Below, in pieces: positions 39,142-47,399 of a stretch of DNA of 64,000 nt. Made by a program: the position numbers and the translations under genes. The notes below the pieces were generated by a model. That model was not told where the DNA came from. It did no database searches and was given only the letters and a program-made list of their open reading frames with translations. Numbering within the stretch: the first letter of the stretch is position 1; every line of letters starts with the position of its first letter. Source of the stretch: CAZNPA01 sp964575095 (GTDB taxonomy: Bacteria; Pseudomonadota; Alphaproteobacteria; Rickettsiales; SXRF01); assembly GCA_964575095.1 (NCBI GenBank), contig CAZNPA010000005.1:1-64000 (forward strand), in the 5' to 3' direction.

Positions 39142-39843
39142 ATGAGCAATAAAGTCTACAAAAATGCACCGGATGCCCTGAAAGGCCTGTTGAGCGACGG
39201 CATGACGATCATGGCCGGCGGCTTTGGCCTCTGCGGCATTCCTGAGCATTCGATCACCGCCATCCGCGATTCGGGAGTCAAAAACCTGACCGTCATCGCC
39301 AACAATTGCGGCGTCGACGATTTCGGCCTCGGCATCATGCTCAAAACGCGCCAGATTAAAAAGATGGTCTCGTCCTATGTCGGCGAAAACAAAACTTTCG
39401 AGCAGCAATATCTAAGCGGCGAGCTCGAACTGGAATTCAACCCACAGGGTACGCTGGCTGAACGCATCCGCGCCGGCGGCGCGGGGATTCCCGCCTTTTT
39501 CACCAAGACCGGTTACGGCACCATCGTCGCCGAAGGAAAAGAAACGCGCGAATTCGGCGGCGAGCATTATGTCATGGAAACGGGGCTCAAAGCCGACCTC
39601 TCGATTATCAAAGCCTGGAAAGGCGACACCGAAGGAAATTTAATTTACCGCAAAACGGCACGCAACTTCAATCCCATGATGGCGATGGCGGGCAAAATCA
39701 CAGTGGCCGAAGTCGAGGAATTGGTAAAACCCGGCGAGCTCGACGCCAACGACATCCACACGCCCAGCATCTTCGTCCAGCGCATCTTCAAGGGCGCGAA
39801 ATTCGAGAAACGCATCGAGTTTGCGACAACGAGGGAGGCATAA
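39142..39843 (+). CDS. scoA: 3-oxoacid CoA-transferase subunit A
   Basis: A 233-residue alpha subunit of the enzyme that moves CoA from succinyl-CoA to acetoacetate (or a similar 3-oxoacid). The glycine-rich CoA site MTIMAGGFGLCGIPEHSI and the later AGGAGIPAFFTKTGYGT are family hallmarks. The stop overlaps the scoB start (TAATG), matching the usual coupled pair. Likely used in ketone-body or acetoacetate catabolism. Confidence 0.94.
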   Translation: MSNKVYKNAPDALKGLLSDGMTIMAGGFGLCGIPEHSITAIRDSGVKNLTVIANNCGVDDFGLGIMLKTRQIKKMVSSYVGENKTFEQQYLSGELELEFNPQGTLAERIRAGGAGIPAFFTKTGYGTIVAEGKETREFGGEHYVMETGLKADLSIIKAWKGDTEGNLIYRKTARNFNPMMAMAGKITVAEVEELVKPGELDANDIHTPSIFVQRIFKGAKFEKRIEFATTREA

Positions 39844-40487
39844 TGGTTTGGTCTAGAGACGACATGTGCCGCCGGGCGGCGAAGGAGATGAAAGATGGGT
39901 TTTACGTTAACCTGGGCATCGGCATTCCGACGCTGGTGGCGAATCACATCCCCAAAGGTGTGAATGTGACGCTGCAAAGCGAGAACGGCATGCTGGGCAT
40001 GGGCCCCTTCCCGCTTAAATCGGAAATCGATCCCGACCTGATCAACGCCGGGAAGCAAACCATCACGCAGCTGCCGCACAGTTCCTATTTCGATTCGGCG
40101 ACGTCGTTTGCCATGATACGCGGCGGGCACATCGACCTCGCTATCCTCGGCGCGCTGCAGGTTTCCGGCGACGGCGACCTCGCCAACTGGATGGTGCCGG
40201 GCAAGATGGTGAAGGGCATGGGCGGCGCGATGGATTTAGTCGCAGGCGTCAAGCGCGTCGTCGTCATCATGGATCACAACGCCAAGGACGGCGGCTTCAA
40301 GCTGGTCAAGAAATGTACCCTGCCCTTAACCGGCAAGAAAGTCGTGCACATGGTCATCACTGAGCTTGGCGCATTTTCCATCGACGGAAAATTGAAACTG
40401 ATCGAAACCGCGCCGGGCGTCACCGTCGAGGAAATCAAAGCCAAGACCGAAGCGGCGTTTGAAGTAGCCGGATCTTTGGCCGCTTAA
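39843..40487 (+). CDS. scoB: 3-oxoacid CoA-transferase subunit B
   Basis: A 214-residue beta subunit. The catalytic glutamate lies in LQSENGMLGMGPFP near residue 50, where a CoA thioester intermediate forms. Other family blocks: NLGIGIPTLVANHIP and GGHIDLAILGALQVS. Forms the active heteromer with ScoA encoded immediately upstream. The end overlaps a convergent lipoprotein gene by 4 bases. Confidence 0.95.
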   Translation: MVWSRDDMCRRAAKEMKDGFYVNLGIGIPTLVANHIPKGVNVTLQSENGMLGMGPFPLKSEIDPDLINAGKQTITQLPHSSYFDSATSFAMIRGGHIDLAILGALQVSGDGDLANWMVPGKMVKGMGGAMDLVAGVKRVVVIMDHNAKDGGFKLVKKCTLPLTGKKVVHMVITELGAFSIDGKLKLIETAPGVTVEEIKAKTEAAFEVAGSLAA

Positions 40488-40753
40488 AAAATATCTCGCC
40501 CGTCGCCGGTCTTGTTTTCCGTCTCCTGAGCGAACTTATTTTTTAGTTTCCTGCGCCACTGCGAAGGGTGGCGTTCGATATAATCCTTATCGTAAGGCGG
40601 CGAAACGCGCTGACGTGCCGGCGGCGGTGATTCATCTTTCGTATCAACCACCGGTTTATTGGCAACCGAACATCCGGCGACAACGGTGGGCGCCAAAAAA
40701 GCAGACAGCCACTTATACCAGCCGTTTTTAGGTTCCTGCGGTTTCTTGTCCAT
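40484..40753 (-). CDS. Small putative lipoprotein
   Basis: An 89-residue protein with a lipobox-like site: hydrophobic LSAFLAPTVVAGC, where the Cys would be lipidated, after a longer than usual polar N terminus (MDKKPQEPKNGWYKW). The remainder is charged and Pro-rich with no known domain. Located between scoB and the RidA gene, same strand as RidA and 9 bases after it. Function unknown. Confidence 0.6.
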   Translation of the reverse strand: MDKKPQEPKNGWYKWLSAFLAPTVVAGCSVANKPVVDTKDESPPPARQRVSPPYDKDYIERHPSQWRRKLKNKFAQETENKTGDGRDIF

Positions 40754-40762
40754 GGAACAATA

Positions 40763-41230
40763 CTATTGTATTTCAAAAATCCCGTCCACCTCAACCGCCA
40801 CGCCGAACGGCAGCTCCGGAACGCCGACCGCCGCGCGGGCGTGTTTTCCGGCATCGCCCAGCGCCGCCACCATCAAATCGGAGACGCCGTTGGCGACTTT
40901 AGGCTGGTCGGTGAAGCCGGGCGCGCTGGCCACGAACACGCCGAGCTTGACGCAGCGCGTGACGCGATCCAGATTTCCGCCGCAAGCGGCCTTGAGCTGC
41001 GCCAGCAAATTGATGCCGCAGAGTTTCGCGGTTTGTTGCGCCTGTTCGACGGTAAATTCTTTTCCGACTTTGCCGATATCCTGGAGTTTTCCGTCTTTCA
41101 TCGGCAATTGCCCGGAGATGAATACGAGGTTGCCGCTCACCACGTACGGCACATAGCTTGCCACCGGCGCCGCAGGCTGCGGCAGCGTGACACTCATGGC
41201 GGCTAATCTTTTTTCTACTTCGCTGGTCAT
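40763..41230 (-). CDS. RidA family protein
   Basis: A 155-residue RidA/YjgF-like protein of the longer YjgH/TdcF-related group. Recognisable segments: PYVVSGNLVFISGQLPMKDG, QTAKLCGINLLAQLKAACGG and PELPFGVAVEVDGIFEI, the last containing the conserved E near the C terminus. The classical RidA arginine (R105 of E. coli) is not evident, so imine deaminase activity is uncertain. Confidence 0.85.
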   Translation of the reverse strand: MTSEVEKRLAAMSVTLPQPAAPVASYVPYVVSGNLVFISGQLPMKDGKLQDIGKVGKEFTVEQAQQTAKLCGINLLAQLKAACGGNLDRVTRCVKLGVFVASAPGFTDQPKVANGVSDLMVAALGDAGKHARAAVGVPELPFGVAVEVDGIFEIQ

Positions 41231-41261
41231 GGGAATTCCTGAATAAAAGATTTAATGAAAC

Positions 41262-41332
41262 AACCCTCTCCCTACCCCTCTCCCTTTAAAGGGAGAGGGA
41301 AGCGAGCGCGCAGCGCTCGCGGGTGAGGGTTT
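41262..41332. repeat. Dispersed palindrome, CCCTCTCCCT family, intergenic copy
   Basis: CCCTCTCCCTTTAAAGGGAG plus AGGG forms a perfect stem centred near 41287, inside outer AACCCTC/GAGGGTT arms, with a further GCGAGCGC/GCGCTCGC hairpin on the right. Same family as the in-frame copy at 26429-26466. Lies between the RidA gene and the T4SS promoter region. Confidence 0.8.
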
Positions 41333-41422
41333 TTGAAAGTTGCTTCTATCCACTAACATCCGGAAAAACTTTTGCAACTGGCATTTAGTTAATAAATAAT
41401 TAACCATTCTACAGTCTAATGC

Positions 41423-41451
41423 TTTCCTCCCCCGGTAAGGGGGCTAGGAAA
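41423..41451. repeat. Hairpin upstream of the T4SS promoter
   Basis: TTTCCTCCCCC (41423-41433) and GGGGGCTAGGAAA (41439-41451) pair around GGTAA. It ends 10 bases before the first Pho-box half-site. It could insulate the T4SS operon or be another dispersed palindrome; there is no U-tract. Confidence 0.55.
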
Positions 41452-41460
41452 TCTGGCCGA

Positions 41461-41494
41461 CTGTCAAAAAACTGTCACAATACTGTGATATAGT
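41461..41494 (+). promoter_or_regulatory. Pho box (three half-sites) and promoter of the T4SS operon
   Basis: CTGTCA at 41461, CTGTCA at 41472 and CTGTGA at 41483 are spaced by exactly 11 bases with A/T-rich spacers, the arrangement bound by phosphorylated PhoB. TATAGT at 41489-41494 would be the -10, about 10 bases after the second half-site core, and no sigma70 -35 is present, as expected for a PhoB-activated promoter. virB2 starts 31 bases further on, after an AAAGGA ribosome-binding site. Confidence 0.75.
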
Positions 41495-41525
41495 GTAAGT
41501 ATAACCAACCAAAGGATAACGATTT

Positions 41526-41852
41526 ATGCTGCACACGAACAACAAGAACCGGCGCCTTATCATGGAAGCCGGCAGCTATCTGTTATTCGCCCTGGCGATC
41601 ACGGTCATGTTTAGCTCTACCGCCTACGCGCAAGTCACTATCGGCGATACGCTGTGCGCCGTTTATGGCATATTGCAAACCAATGTCGGCCGCGGGCTGG
41701 CGACACTGGCGATCGCATCGCTTGGCATCGGCGCCATGCTGGGCAAAGTCTCGTGGGGCATGGCGGTTTTGGTCGGCGTCGGCATCGCCGGTTTATTCGG
41801 CGCCGATACGATCTTCGTCACTATTATGGGTTCCACCTACAACCACTGTTAG
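41526..41852 (+). CDS. virB2: VirB2-like T4SS pilin, first of three
   Basis: A 108-residue TrbC/VirB2-type major pilin. A long signal peptide (to about AYAQ at residue 36) is followed by two hydrophobic helices: GRGLATLAIASLGIGAMLGK and a second ending GVGIAGLFGADTIF. The small loop KVSWG between them is shared by all three copies. VirB2 pilins form the extracellular pilus of T4SS. First gene of the operon, directly after the Pho box. Cysteines at the mature N terminus (DTLCAVYG) and C terminus recur in the paralogs. Confidence 0.88.
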   Translation: MLHTNNKNRRLIMEAGSYLLFALAITVMFSSTAYAQVTIGDTLCAVYGILQTNVGRGLATLAIASLGIGAMLGKVSWGMAVLVGVGIAGLFGADTIFVTIMGSTYNHC

Positions 41853-41868
41853 TAGGACAGGAAGACAC

Positions 41869-42198
41869 ATGCGCGCTATTAAAAACAATGCTGCCGCCTG
41901 CAAAATCGTCACCGCCGTTTTCTGCATTTCCGTTTTTTTCCTATTCCCGGCAGCATCGGCGCAGGCGCAAACGCTCACCGACCTGCTATGCGACGTGTGG
42001 GCGTTGATCGCCTGCGACATCGGCCGCGGCGTGGCGACGCTGGCCATCGCTTCGCTTGCCATCGGCGCCATGCTCGGCAAAGTCTCGTGGGGCATGGCGA
42101 TTTCGGTCATGGTCGGCATCAGCATCATGCTGGGCGCGGCCTCGCTGGCCTTTACTTTCACCCACACGGTCGGCTGCCTGGCCAACCCCTGCATGTAA
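41869..42198 (+). CDS. virB2: VirB2-like T4SS pilin, second of three
   Basis: A 109-residue paralog of the preceding gene. Signal peptide (MRAIKNNAAACKIVTAVF..., cut near AQAQ), then GRGVATLAIASLAIGAMLGK, VSWGMAISVMVGISIM and a C-terminal tail with two cysteines (VGCLANPC). The most divergent of the three in its second helix, which lacks the LFGAD motif. The ATG at 41869 is chosen by signal-peptide position. Lies 16 bases after the first copy. Confidence 0.86.
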   Translation: MRAIKNNAAACKIVTAVFCISVFFLFPAASAQAQTLTDLLCDVWALIACDIGRGVATLAIASLAIGAMLGKVSWGMAISVMVGISIMLGAASLAFTFTHTVGCLANPCM

Positions 42199-42217
42199 CC
42201 AACCGAAGGATAAAATT

Positions 42218-42538
42218 ATGCTGCACATACATAACAAAAACCGCCTGGCCAAAGACGCCGGGCTTTATTTTTTATCCGCCTTGGTAATCGCCATAGCGTT
42301 CAGCTTTCCGGCGCAGGCCCAGATCGGCGAAACGCTGTGCGCCATGTACAGCATGCTGCAAAGCAACGTCGGCCGCGGGCTGGCGACACTGGCGATCGCG
42401 ATACTGGGCATCGGCGCCATGCTGGGCAAAGTCTCATGGGGCATGGCGATCTTGGTCGGCGTCGGCATCGGCGCGTTATTCGGTGCCGATACGATTTACA
42501 CCACGATCACCCAGTCCCCCAGCTGCTTCCTGGCATAA
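42218..42538 (+). CDS. virB2: VirB2-like T4SS pilin, third of three
   Basis: A 106-residue paralog, closest to the first: both start MLH-x-x-NKNR, share GRGLATLAIA, IGAMLGKVSWGMA and LFGADTI. Even the leader is copied (CCAACCGAAGGATAA here, CCAACCAAAGGATAA before the first), showing the duplication included the ribosome-binding site. Followed by virB4 after 65 bases; no virB3 gene lies in between. Confidence 0.87.
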   Translation: MLHIHNKNRLAKDAGLYFLSALVIAIAFSFPAQAQIGETLCAMYSMLQSNVGRGLATLAIAILGIGAMLGKVSWGMAILVGVGIGALFGADTIYTTITQSPSCFLA

Positions 42539-42603
42539 ATTTTCCTGCCGAAAGACCGGGGAACTGTTCACGCTTTCTTAAGGCCAAACGGATATAAAAA
42601 ACC

Positions 42604-45033
42604 ATGCTGCTGTTCATGAAGAAAAAGACCGACCATGAAAGCGCGCCGGAAGAACCGGCGGCGGCGGCGCGCGAATTATTCGAATTCATTCCCTATCACA
42701 GCCATTACGACGCCCACACGCTCCTGACCCGAAACGGCGAGCTGATGCAGATCATCCGGATCGACCGCAACGCCACCGGCCTCAATTACGAAAGCGACGA
42801 CGACGGGTACACGGTGCGCGAGCATATCAGGAAGGCGATCAAAAGCGCCGTGACCTCCAACCGCTATGCGCTGTGGCTGCATACGATCAGGAAGCGCAAA
42901 GCCGTGCATTACAGCAGCCGCCACGACAACCCGCTGGCGGCCTATCTGTATGAGACATGGCAGCGGCTTCACCGCTGGAAATACCAGTACTATAATGAGA
43001 TCTACCTGACCGTCCTCATCGAAGGGCAATCGAGCACGCTGTTCGACAAGGCAATGCTCCAGAACGTATTGCTGCCGGGAAAGAACCGCAGTTACCGCAA
43101 CCGCTATCTCGATCAGGCGGCGGCGGAGTTGGATCAGACGGTCGCGACGATGCTGAAAGACATCGGTGCGCATTACCGCGCCGAGCGCCTGTCCGTCGTC
43201 GAACGTCCCGTCGCCGGACTGGATTCGCCGGTGGCGTATTCTCAGCCGGCGGAATTTCTGAACCAGCTGATCAATTTCAACGACGAGCCGTTTCCGCTCG
43301 ACGAAACGGATCTCGGCAAAGCGCTGAACTCGCACGCCCTCACCTTCGGCTTCAACGCGCTCGAATCGAAATCGGCGGATAACCGCCGCCGCTACGGCGC
43401 CGTCGTCTCACTCAAACAATATCGCGAGGTGGCGCCGGGCGCCGTCGACCGGCTGATGCAGGCGCCGATGGAATTCATCGTCAGCCAGTCGCTGCTGTTC
43501 GTACCGCCGGCGAAAGCGCTGAAATCACTGAAAGCGCAAAAAGAATTATTCGAGATCAGCGGCGACGATTATTCCACTGCCGCCTCCGGGCTTGAGGACA
43601 TGCTGGCAAACGATCACGGGCAGCCGACGGATTTCGGCGAGATACAAACGACGGTGATGGTGACGTCCGACGAGTACCGGCATCTCGACGAGGAAGTCGT
43701 CAAGGTGCAGCAGGCGTTCGCCGACATGGGGCTGATCACCGTGCGCGAGGACATCAAACTCGAGGAATGTTTCTGGTCGCAACTGCCGGGCAATTTTTCT
43801 TTCATTCGCCGCCGCGATACCGTCGCCACGGCGCGCGCCGCCGGCTTCTGCCGCCTGAATCTCTTCCCCAGCGGCGCCGACACGGGCAACCATTGGGGCG
43901 ACGCGGTAACGCTGCTGCCGACCACCGTCGGCTCGCCGTATTTCTTCAACTTCCACCATAAGGATAACGGGCACACGGCATTCCTCGATTTCAATTCCTT
44001 CCATGATAACGCCGGACGTGTGTTGCTGCATTTCCTGCTGACGGCGTCGCTCAAATACCGCGGGCGCATGTTCGTCTTCGACCGTCGCCAGTCCGCCCGC
44101 CTGTGGTTTGGTAAGATCGGCGGCCACTATCACCCGTCGCCGTTTTCACCGCAGAAGGGCGGCGGCAAGGATGCGTTCAGACTCAACCCGTTTTCGCTCG
44201 GGGATAACAAGCGCAACCGCTCATTCCTGCTGGCGTGGCTGGTGGCGCTGATCGAGCCGCCTTTCGCCGTCGGCGAACATCACCGCGAAATCCTATTCTC
44301 CGCCATCGACGCCCTGTACCAGAAGCCCGCCGCCGATCGGCATTTGCAAACGCTGGTCGATCTCATTGCTGCCAGCGACGGCGCACTGGCCAAGGCGTTT
44401 GCGCCGTTCGTAGGCCAAGGCGCCGCTGCCGGGGTGTTCGACGCGAAAGAAGAAACGCTCGACCTGCGCCACTCCCTGCACGCGTTCGACATGGATACAG
44501 GCGGGGCGCATCGTGCGGCGGTGGTGCCGCTCTTCGCCTATCTGCTGCACCACATCATCAGCGGCCTGGACGGCAAGCCCGCCATCATCGTGCTGCAGGA
44601 AGCATGGGATCTGCTCGACAATAACTTCTTCGCGCCGCGGCTGGAAAGCCTGCTCGAGATGTTCAAGCAGAATAACGTCATGGTGATCGCGGCGACGGAA
44701 AATCCGGAATACTATGCCGGCAAGCCATCGTTTACCGCCTTCCTGCAGAACGCGGCGACGAAAATATATCTCCCCGACGATCTTTCCGTCGACTATGCCG
44801 GACAGCTGCCGGGTCTGCGCACCGGCGAAGCGAAATTACTGTCGGCGATGGACCGGCAGAGGGGTGATTTCCTGCTGACGCAAAACGACGAGGACATCGC
44901 GCTGCGTGCGGAGCTTGAGGGAATGGACGATCTCAAGGCGATTTTCGCCGGGGACGTTAAAACGCTGATCGCCGCCGGTGGCAAATTCGCCAGCCTGCCG
45001 CAGGGTTACCGCCATGACGAGGATACTGCGTAA
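42604..45033 (+). CDS. virB4: VirB4-like T4SS ATPase with degenerate nucleotide site
   Basis: An 809-residue VirB4/CagE family protein. The N-terminal half (FIPYHSHYDAHTLLTRNGEL, RKAIKSAVTSNRYALWLHTI) and the order of blocks in the C-terminal half match VirB4. Walker A is missing: in place of G-x-x-G-x-GKS before VLLxFLL it has NSFHDNAGR (464-472). The Walker B DEAW is QEAW (665-668), and the later motif ATQ is ATE. ATP hydrolysis is therefore unlikely. The frame is intact over the whole length, so it is a conserved structural form and not a fresh pseudogene. VirB4 normally energises pilus assembly and docks at the inner membrane. Confidence 0.88.
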   Translation: MLLFMKKKTDHESAPEEPAAAARELFEFIPYHSHYDAHTLLTRNGELMQIIRIDRNATGLNYESDDDGYTVREHIRKAIKSAVTSNRYALWLHTIRKRKAVHYSSRHDNPLAAYLYETWQRLHRWKYQYYNEIYLTVLIEGQSSTLFDKAMLQNVLLPGKNRSYRNRYLDQAAAELDQTVATMLKDIGAHYRAERLSVVERPVAGLDSPVAYSQPAEFLNQLINFNDEPFPLDETDLGKALNSHALTFGFNALESKSADNRRRYGAVVSLKQYREVAPGAVDRLMQAPMEFIVSQSLLFVPPAKALKSLKAQKELFEISGDDYSTAASGLEDMLANDHGQPTDFGEIQTTVMVTSDEYRHLDEEVVKVQQAFADMGLITVREDIKLEECFWSQLPGNFSFIRRRDTVATARAAGFCRLNLFPSGADTGNHWGDAVTLLPTTVGSPYFFNFHHKDNGHTAFLDFNSFHDNAGRVLLHFLLTASLKYRGRMFVFDRRQSARLWFGKIGGHYHPSPFSPQKGGGKDAFRLNPFSLGDNKRNRSFLLAWLVALIEPPFAVGEHHREILFSAIDALYQKPAADRHLQTLVDLIAASDGALAKAFAPFVGQGAAAGVFDAKEETLDLRHSLHAFDMDTGGAHRAAVVPLFAYLLHHIISGLDGKPAIIVLQEAWDLLDNNFFAPRLESLLEMFKQNNVMVIAATENPEYYAGKPSFTAFLQNAATKIYLPDDLSVDYAGQLPGLRTGEAKLLSAMDRQRGDFLLTQNDEDIALRAELEGMDDLKAIFAGDVKTLIAAGGKFASLPQGYRHDEDTA

Positions 45034-46600
45034 AACACTGCTGATTCTGACCGTCGCCTGGAGCATGATCCTGCTGCCGCAGCAGGCGCTGGCCGACGGC
45101 ACGCTGACGTGCCAGAGCGACGGCACGCCCACACCCAACACCTCGTTGTTTACCGCCGACACCGCTCCCGGCGACACCGAGAACCCGACCAGCGCCTGCT
45201 ATCAGGATTCCATTGGCGTCAAGCACATCTTCAGCATGATTATCTGCAATTTCGTCAGCATCATCAACCGCGTGCTCAACAGCGTCTATTGCGGCCTGCA
45301 GGTAGCGCTCATCGACATACTGGCCGCCGTGTTCACGGTCTATATCGCCGTGTTCGGCATGCAAATACTGATGGGCACGGCACAATTGAACGCCAAGGAC
45401 ATCATGGTCCGGTTTTTCAAGCTGGCCGGCGTCTGGGTCTTCGTCACCAACTCGCAGATCGGCATCGGCTTCGCCTTTAAATTCTTTCTGGCCGCCGCCG
45501 GCGAGGGTGTGTATTGGGTGACGCAACACATCCAGACCGTTCCGATCATGGATACGGCCCACGCCATCTGCTACGACCAGCAAGCAGTCCAAAGCGTCAC
45601 CGGCATCATGCAGACGTTCCTGCAGCTGGATTACATGATCTGCACCGCCGTCGCCGGACCGCTGACCGCCGCCAATTCCAAGGTGCTGGGATTTTTCCTG
45701 GCGATGCTGCTGGTGCCGGCGTTGTGGCCGGTGCTGGGGCTGGCCGCCTACTGGCTGTGGACGAATTTCAGCGTCATGGTGCGGGCGGTGATCACCTTCC
45801 TGCTCGGCATCAGCGCCATGGCGTTCCTGATCGCGCTGAGCCCGATTTTCCTGAGCTTCATGCTGTTCCAGGCCACCTATCAGATGTTCGAGAACTGGCT
45901 TAAATACATGATCTCCTTCGTGCTGCAGATTATCGTCGTCTTCGCCTGCATTTCGATGTGGATCATGATCACCGTTTTCTTCGTCGGCTTCTTCAACGAT
46001 CTTTCCAACACCATTTTCGCCTACCAGAAAGATTTGCCGCCGGGCAGCGCCGTGCGCCTGTCCGCCGACAGCTGGGGCGTCTGCCCGTATGATTTCTGCG
46101 CCAGCAAAACCGACACCGGCTGCAACCCCGGCTATACCAGCTCCGGCAACATCATGCAGGACATCGCCGACAATATGCCGTACGTAAAATGCAAACCGAC
46201 CTTTAATCCGCTGGCGACCGATTCCATCGCTGTCGATGGATTGCTGATGACCAAAACCGATGCCAACGGCGACCCCATCGATTTCACCTTGTATATTTTT
46301 TACATCATCTACCATCTAATTGTGCTCATCATCGTCGCCTACGTCTTCCAGGCGCTGATGCAGCAGGCGCCGTCGCTTGCCGTGCAGCTGGCCGGCCCGC
46401 AATACGTACCCATGCTCGGCAGCGGCTTCGGCTTCAACCGTTATGGTCAGATGATGACGCGCGGCGGCGAAGGCGGCAAAAAACAATCGAAATTAACCGA
46501 GCTGGTGAAAACATTCCGTGAAAAAGTCAGCGGCGACGGAACAAATACCACTGCCGACTATCGCAAGGCGATGGTGAACAGAATCACCGGCCGTCAATAA
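45014..46600 (+). CDS. virB6: VirB6-like T4SS inner-membrane protein
   Basis: A 528-residue polytopic membrane protein. It starts with a signal-like segment (ILRKTLLILTVAWSMILLPQ) and has about six further hydrophobic segments; the central FFLAMLLVPALWPVLGLAAY is typical of TrbL/VirB6. A large Cys-containing loop (about 345-400, with WGVCPYDFCASKTDTGCNPG) faces one side. VirB6 forms part of the inner-membrane channel. The ATG at 45014 lies inside the virB4 end (20-base overlap). Extended VirB6 proteins with extra domains are common in Rickettsiales; this one is moderately long. Confidence 0.86.
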   Translation: MTRILRKTLLILTVAWSMILLPQQALADGTLTCQSDGTPTPNTSLFTADTAPGDTENPTSACYQDSIGVKHIFSMIICNFVSIINRVLNSVYCGLQVALIDILAAVFTVYIAVFGMQILMGTAQLNAKDIMVRFFKLAGVWVFVTNSQIGIGFAFKFFLAAAGEGVYWVTQHIQTVPIMDTAHAICYDQQAVQSVTGIMQTFLQLDYMICTAVAGPLTAANSKVLGFFLAMLLVPALWPVLGLAAYWLWTNFSVMVRAVITFLLGISAMAFLIALSPIFLSFMLFQATYQMFENWLKYMISFVLQIIVVFACISMWIMITVFFVGFFNDLSNTIFAYQKDLPPGSAVRLSADSWGVCPYDFCASKTDTGCNPGYTSSGNIMQDIADNMPYVKCKPTFNPLATDSIAVDGLLMTKTDANGDPIDFTLYIFYIIYHLIVLIIVAYVFQALMQQAPSLAVQLAGPQYVPMLGSGFGFNRYGQMMTRGGEGGKKQSKLTELVKTFREKVSGDGTNTTADYRKAMVNRITGRQ

Positions 46601-46727
46601 GTCTGCTGCCAAACAAGATGTTACCGTGTATTGTTAATACTTTGTTTATGAATTTCCGCTTATAGTGGTCGCAATTGTTTCCGGCCGGTTTCCTGCGGAC
46701 GGTGACGAATCATTTGGTTATCGGATC

Positions 46728-47399
46728 ATGAACGCGCCGTTGAAAGAAGCCACAGACAGCAAGAACTGGTACAAGGATCGCTACCAGTACGTGCTGGTGC
46801 AGCGCAAATTGCTGGCGTTGATCACCGTGCTGTCACTGCTGTGCACGGTGGCAACGGTGGGCGTGATTTTCTACATGACGCCGCTTAAGACCGTCGAGCC
46901 TTTCGTGATTCAGGTCGATCAGAAGAGCGGCATCACGCAGACGGTCGATCCGCTGACGGTGAAAGAACTGACCGCCAGCGAAGCCGTCAATAATTTCTTC
47001 ATCGTGCAGTATATCCGCTCGCGCGAAACCTACAGCATGACTGACCTGGCGAAAAACTATGAGATCGTGCGTCTCATGTCGGACAGCAGCAAGGTCTATT
47101 CCGGCTTTGTGTCCACCGCCGATCCCAACAATCCGCAAAGCAACACGGCGCGGCTGGGCTCCACCGGCATACGCACCATCAAGTTCAAGTCGATCAGTTA
47201 TTTAAATCCGCAGCTGGTGCAGGCGCGCATCCTGATCGAAGAAAAAAGCGGCGGCGGCGGATATTCGCAGCAACATAAAATTGTGATCTTGGCATTTGAA
47301 TATGCTAAAATGAGCTTGACGCCTGAGGAACGCTACATCAACCCCCTCGGGTTTCATGTTACGGATTACCGGGTGGACGAGGACGTATTGCAAAAATGA
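46728..47399 (+). CDS. virB8: VirB8-like T4SS protein
   Basis: A 223-residue bitopic protein: short cytoplasmic N terminus with WYKDRYQYVLVQR, one membrane helix (about 30-50), then a periplasmic NTF2-like domain (TPLKTVEPFVIQVDQKSGI, VQYIRSRETYSMTDLAKNYE, NPLGFHVTDYRVDEDVL). VirB8 nucleates the core complex. A GTG start 63 bases earlier is possible but adds a non-conserved tail. The 127-base gap after virB6 is the longest inside the virB part of the operon and might hold a secondary promoter. Confidence 0.93.
   Translation: MNAPLKEATDSKNWYKDRYQYVLVQRKLLALITVLSLLCTVATVGVIFYMTPLKTVEPFVIQVDQKSGITQTVDPLTVKELTASEAVNNFFIVQYIRSRETYSMTDLAKNYEIVRLMSDSSKVYSGFVSTADPNNPQSNTARLGSTGIRTIKFKSISYLNPQLVQARILIEEKSGGGGYSQQHKIVILAFEYAKMSLTPEERYINPLGFHVTDYRVDEDVLQK

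Noticed and set aside
44957..46315. Long minus-strand open frame (452 codons) opposite virB6
   Set aside because: Antisense to a membrane protein gene in a coherent operon; the translation is a hydrophilic His/Asp/Gln-rich shadow.
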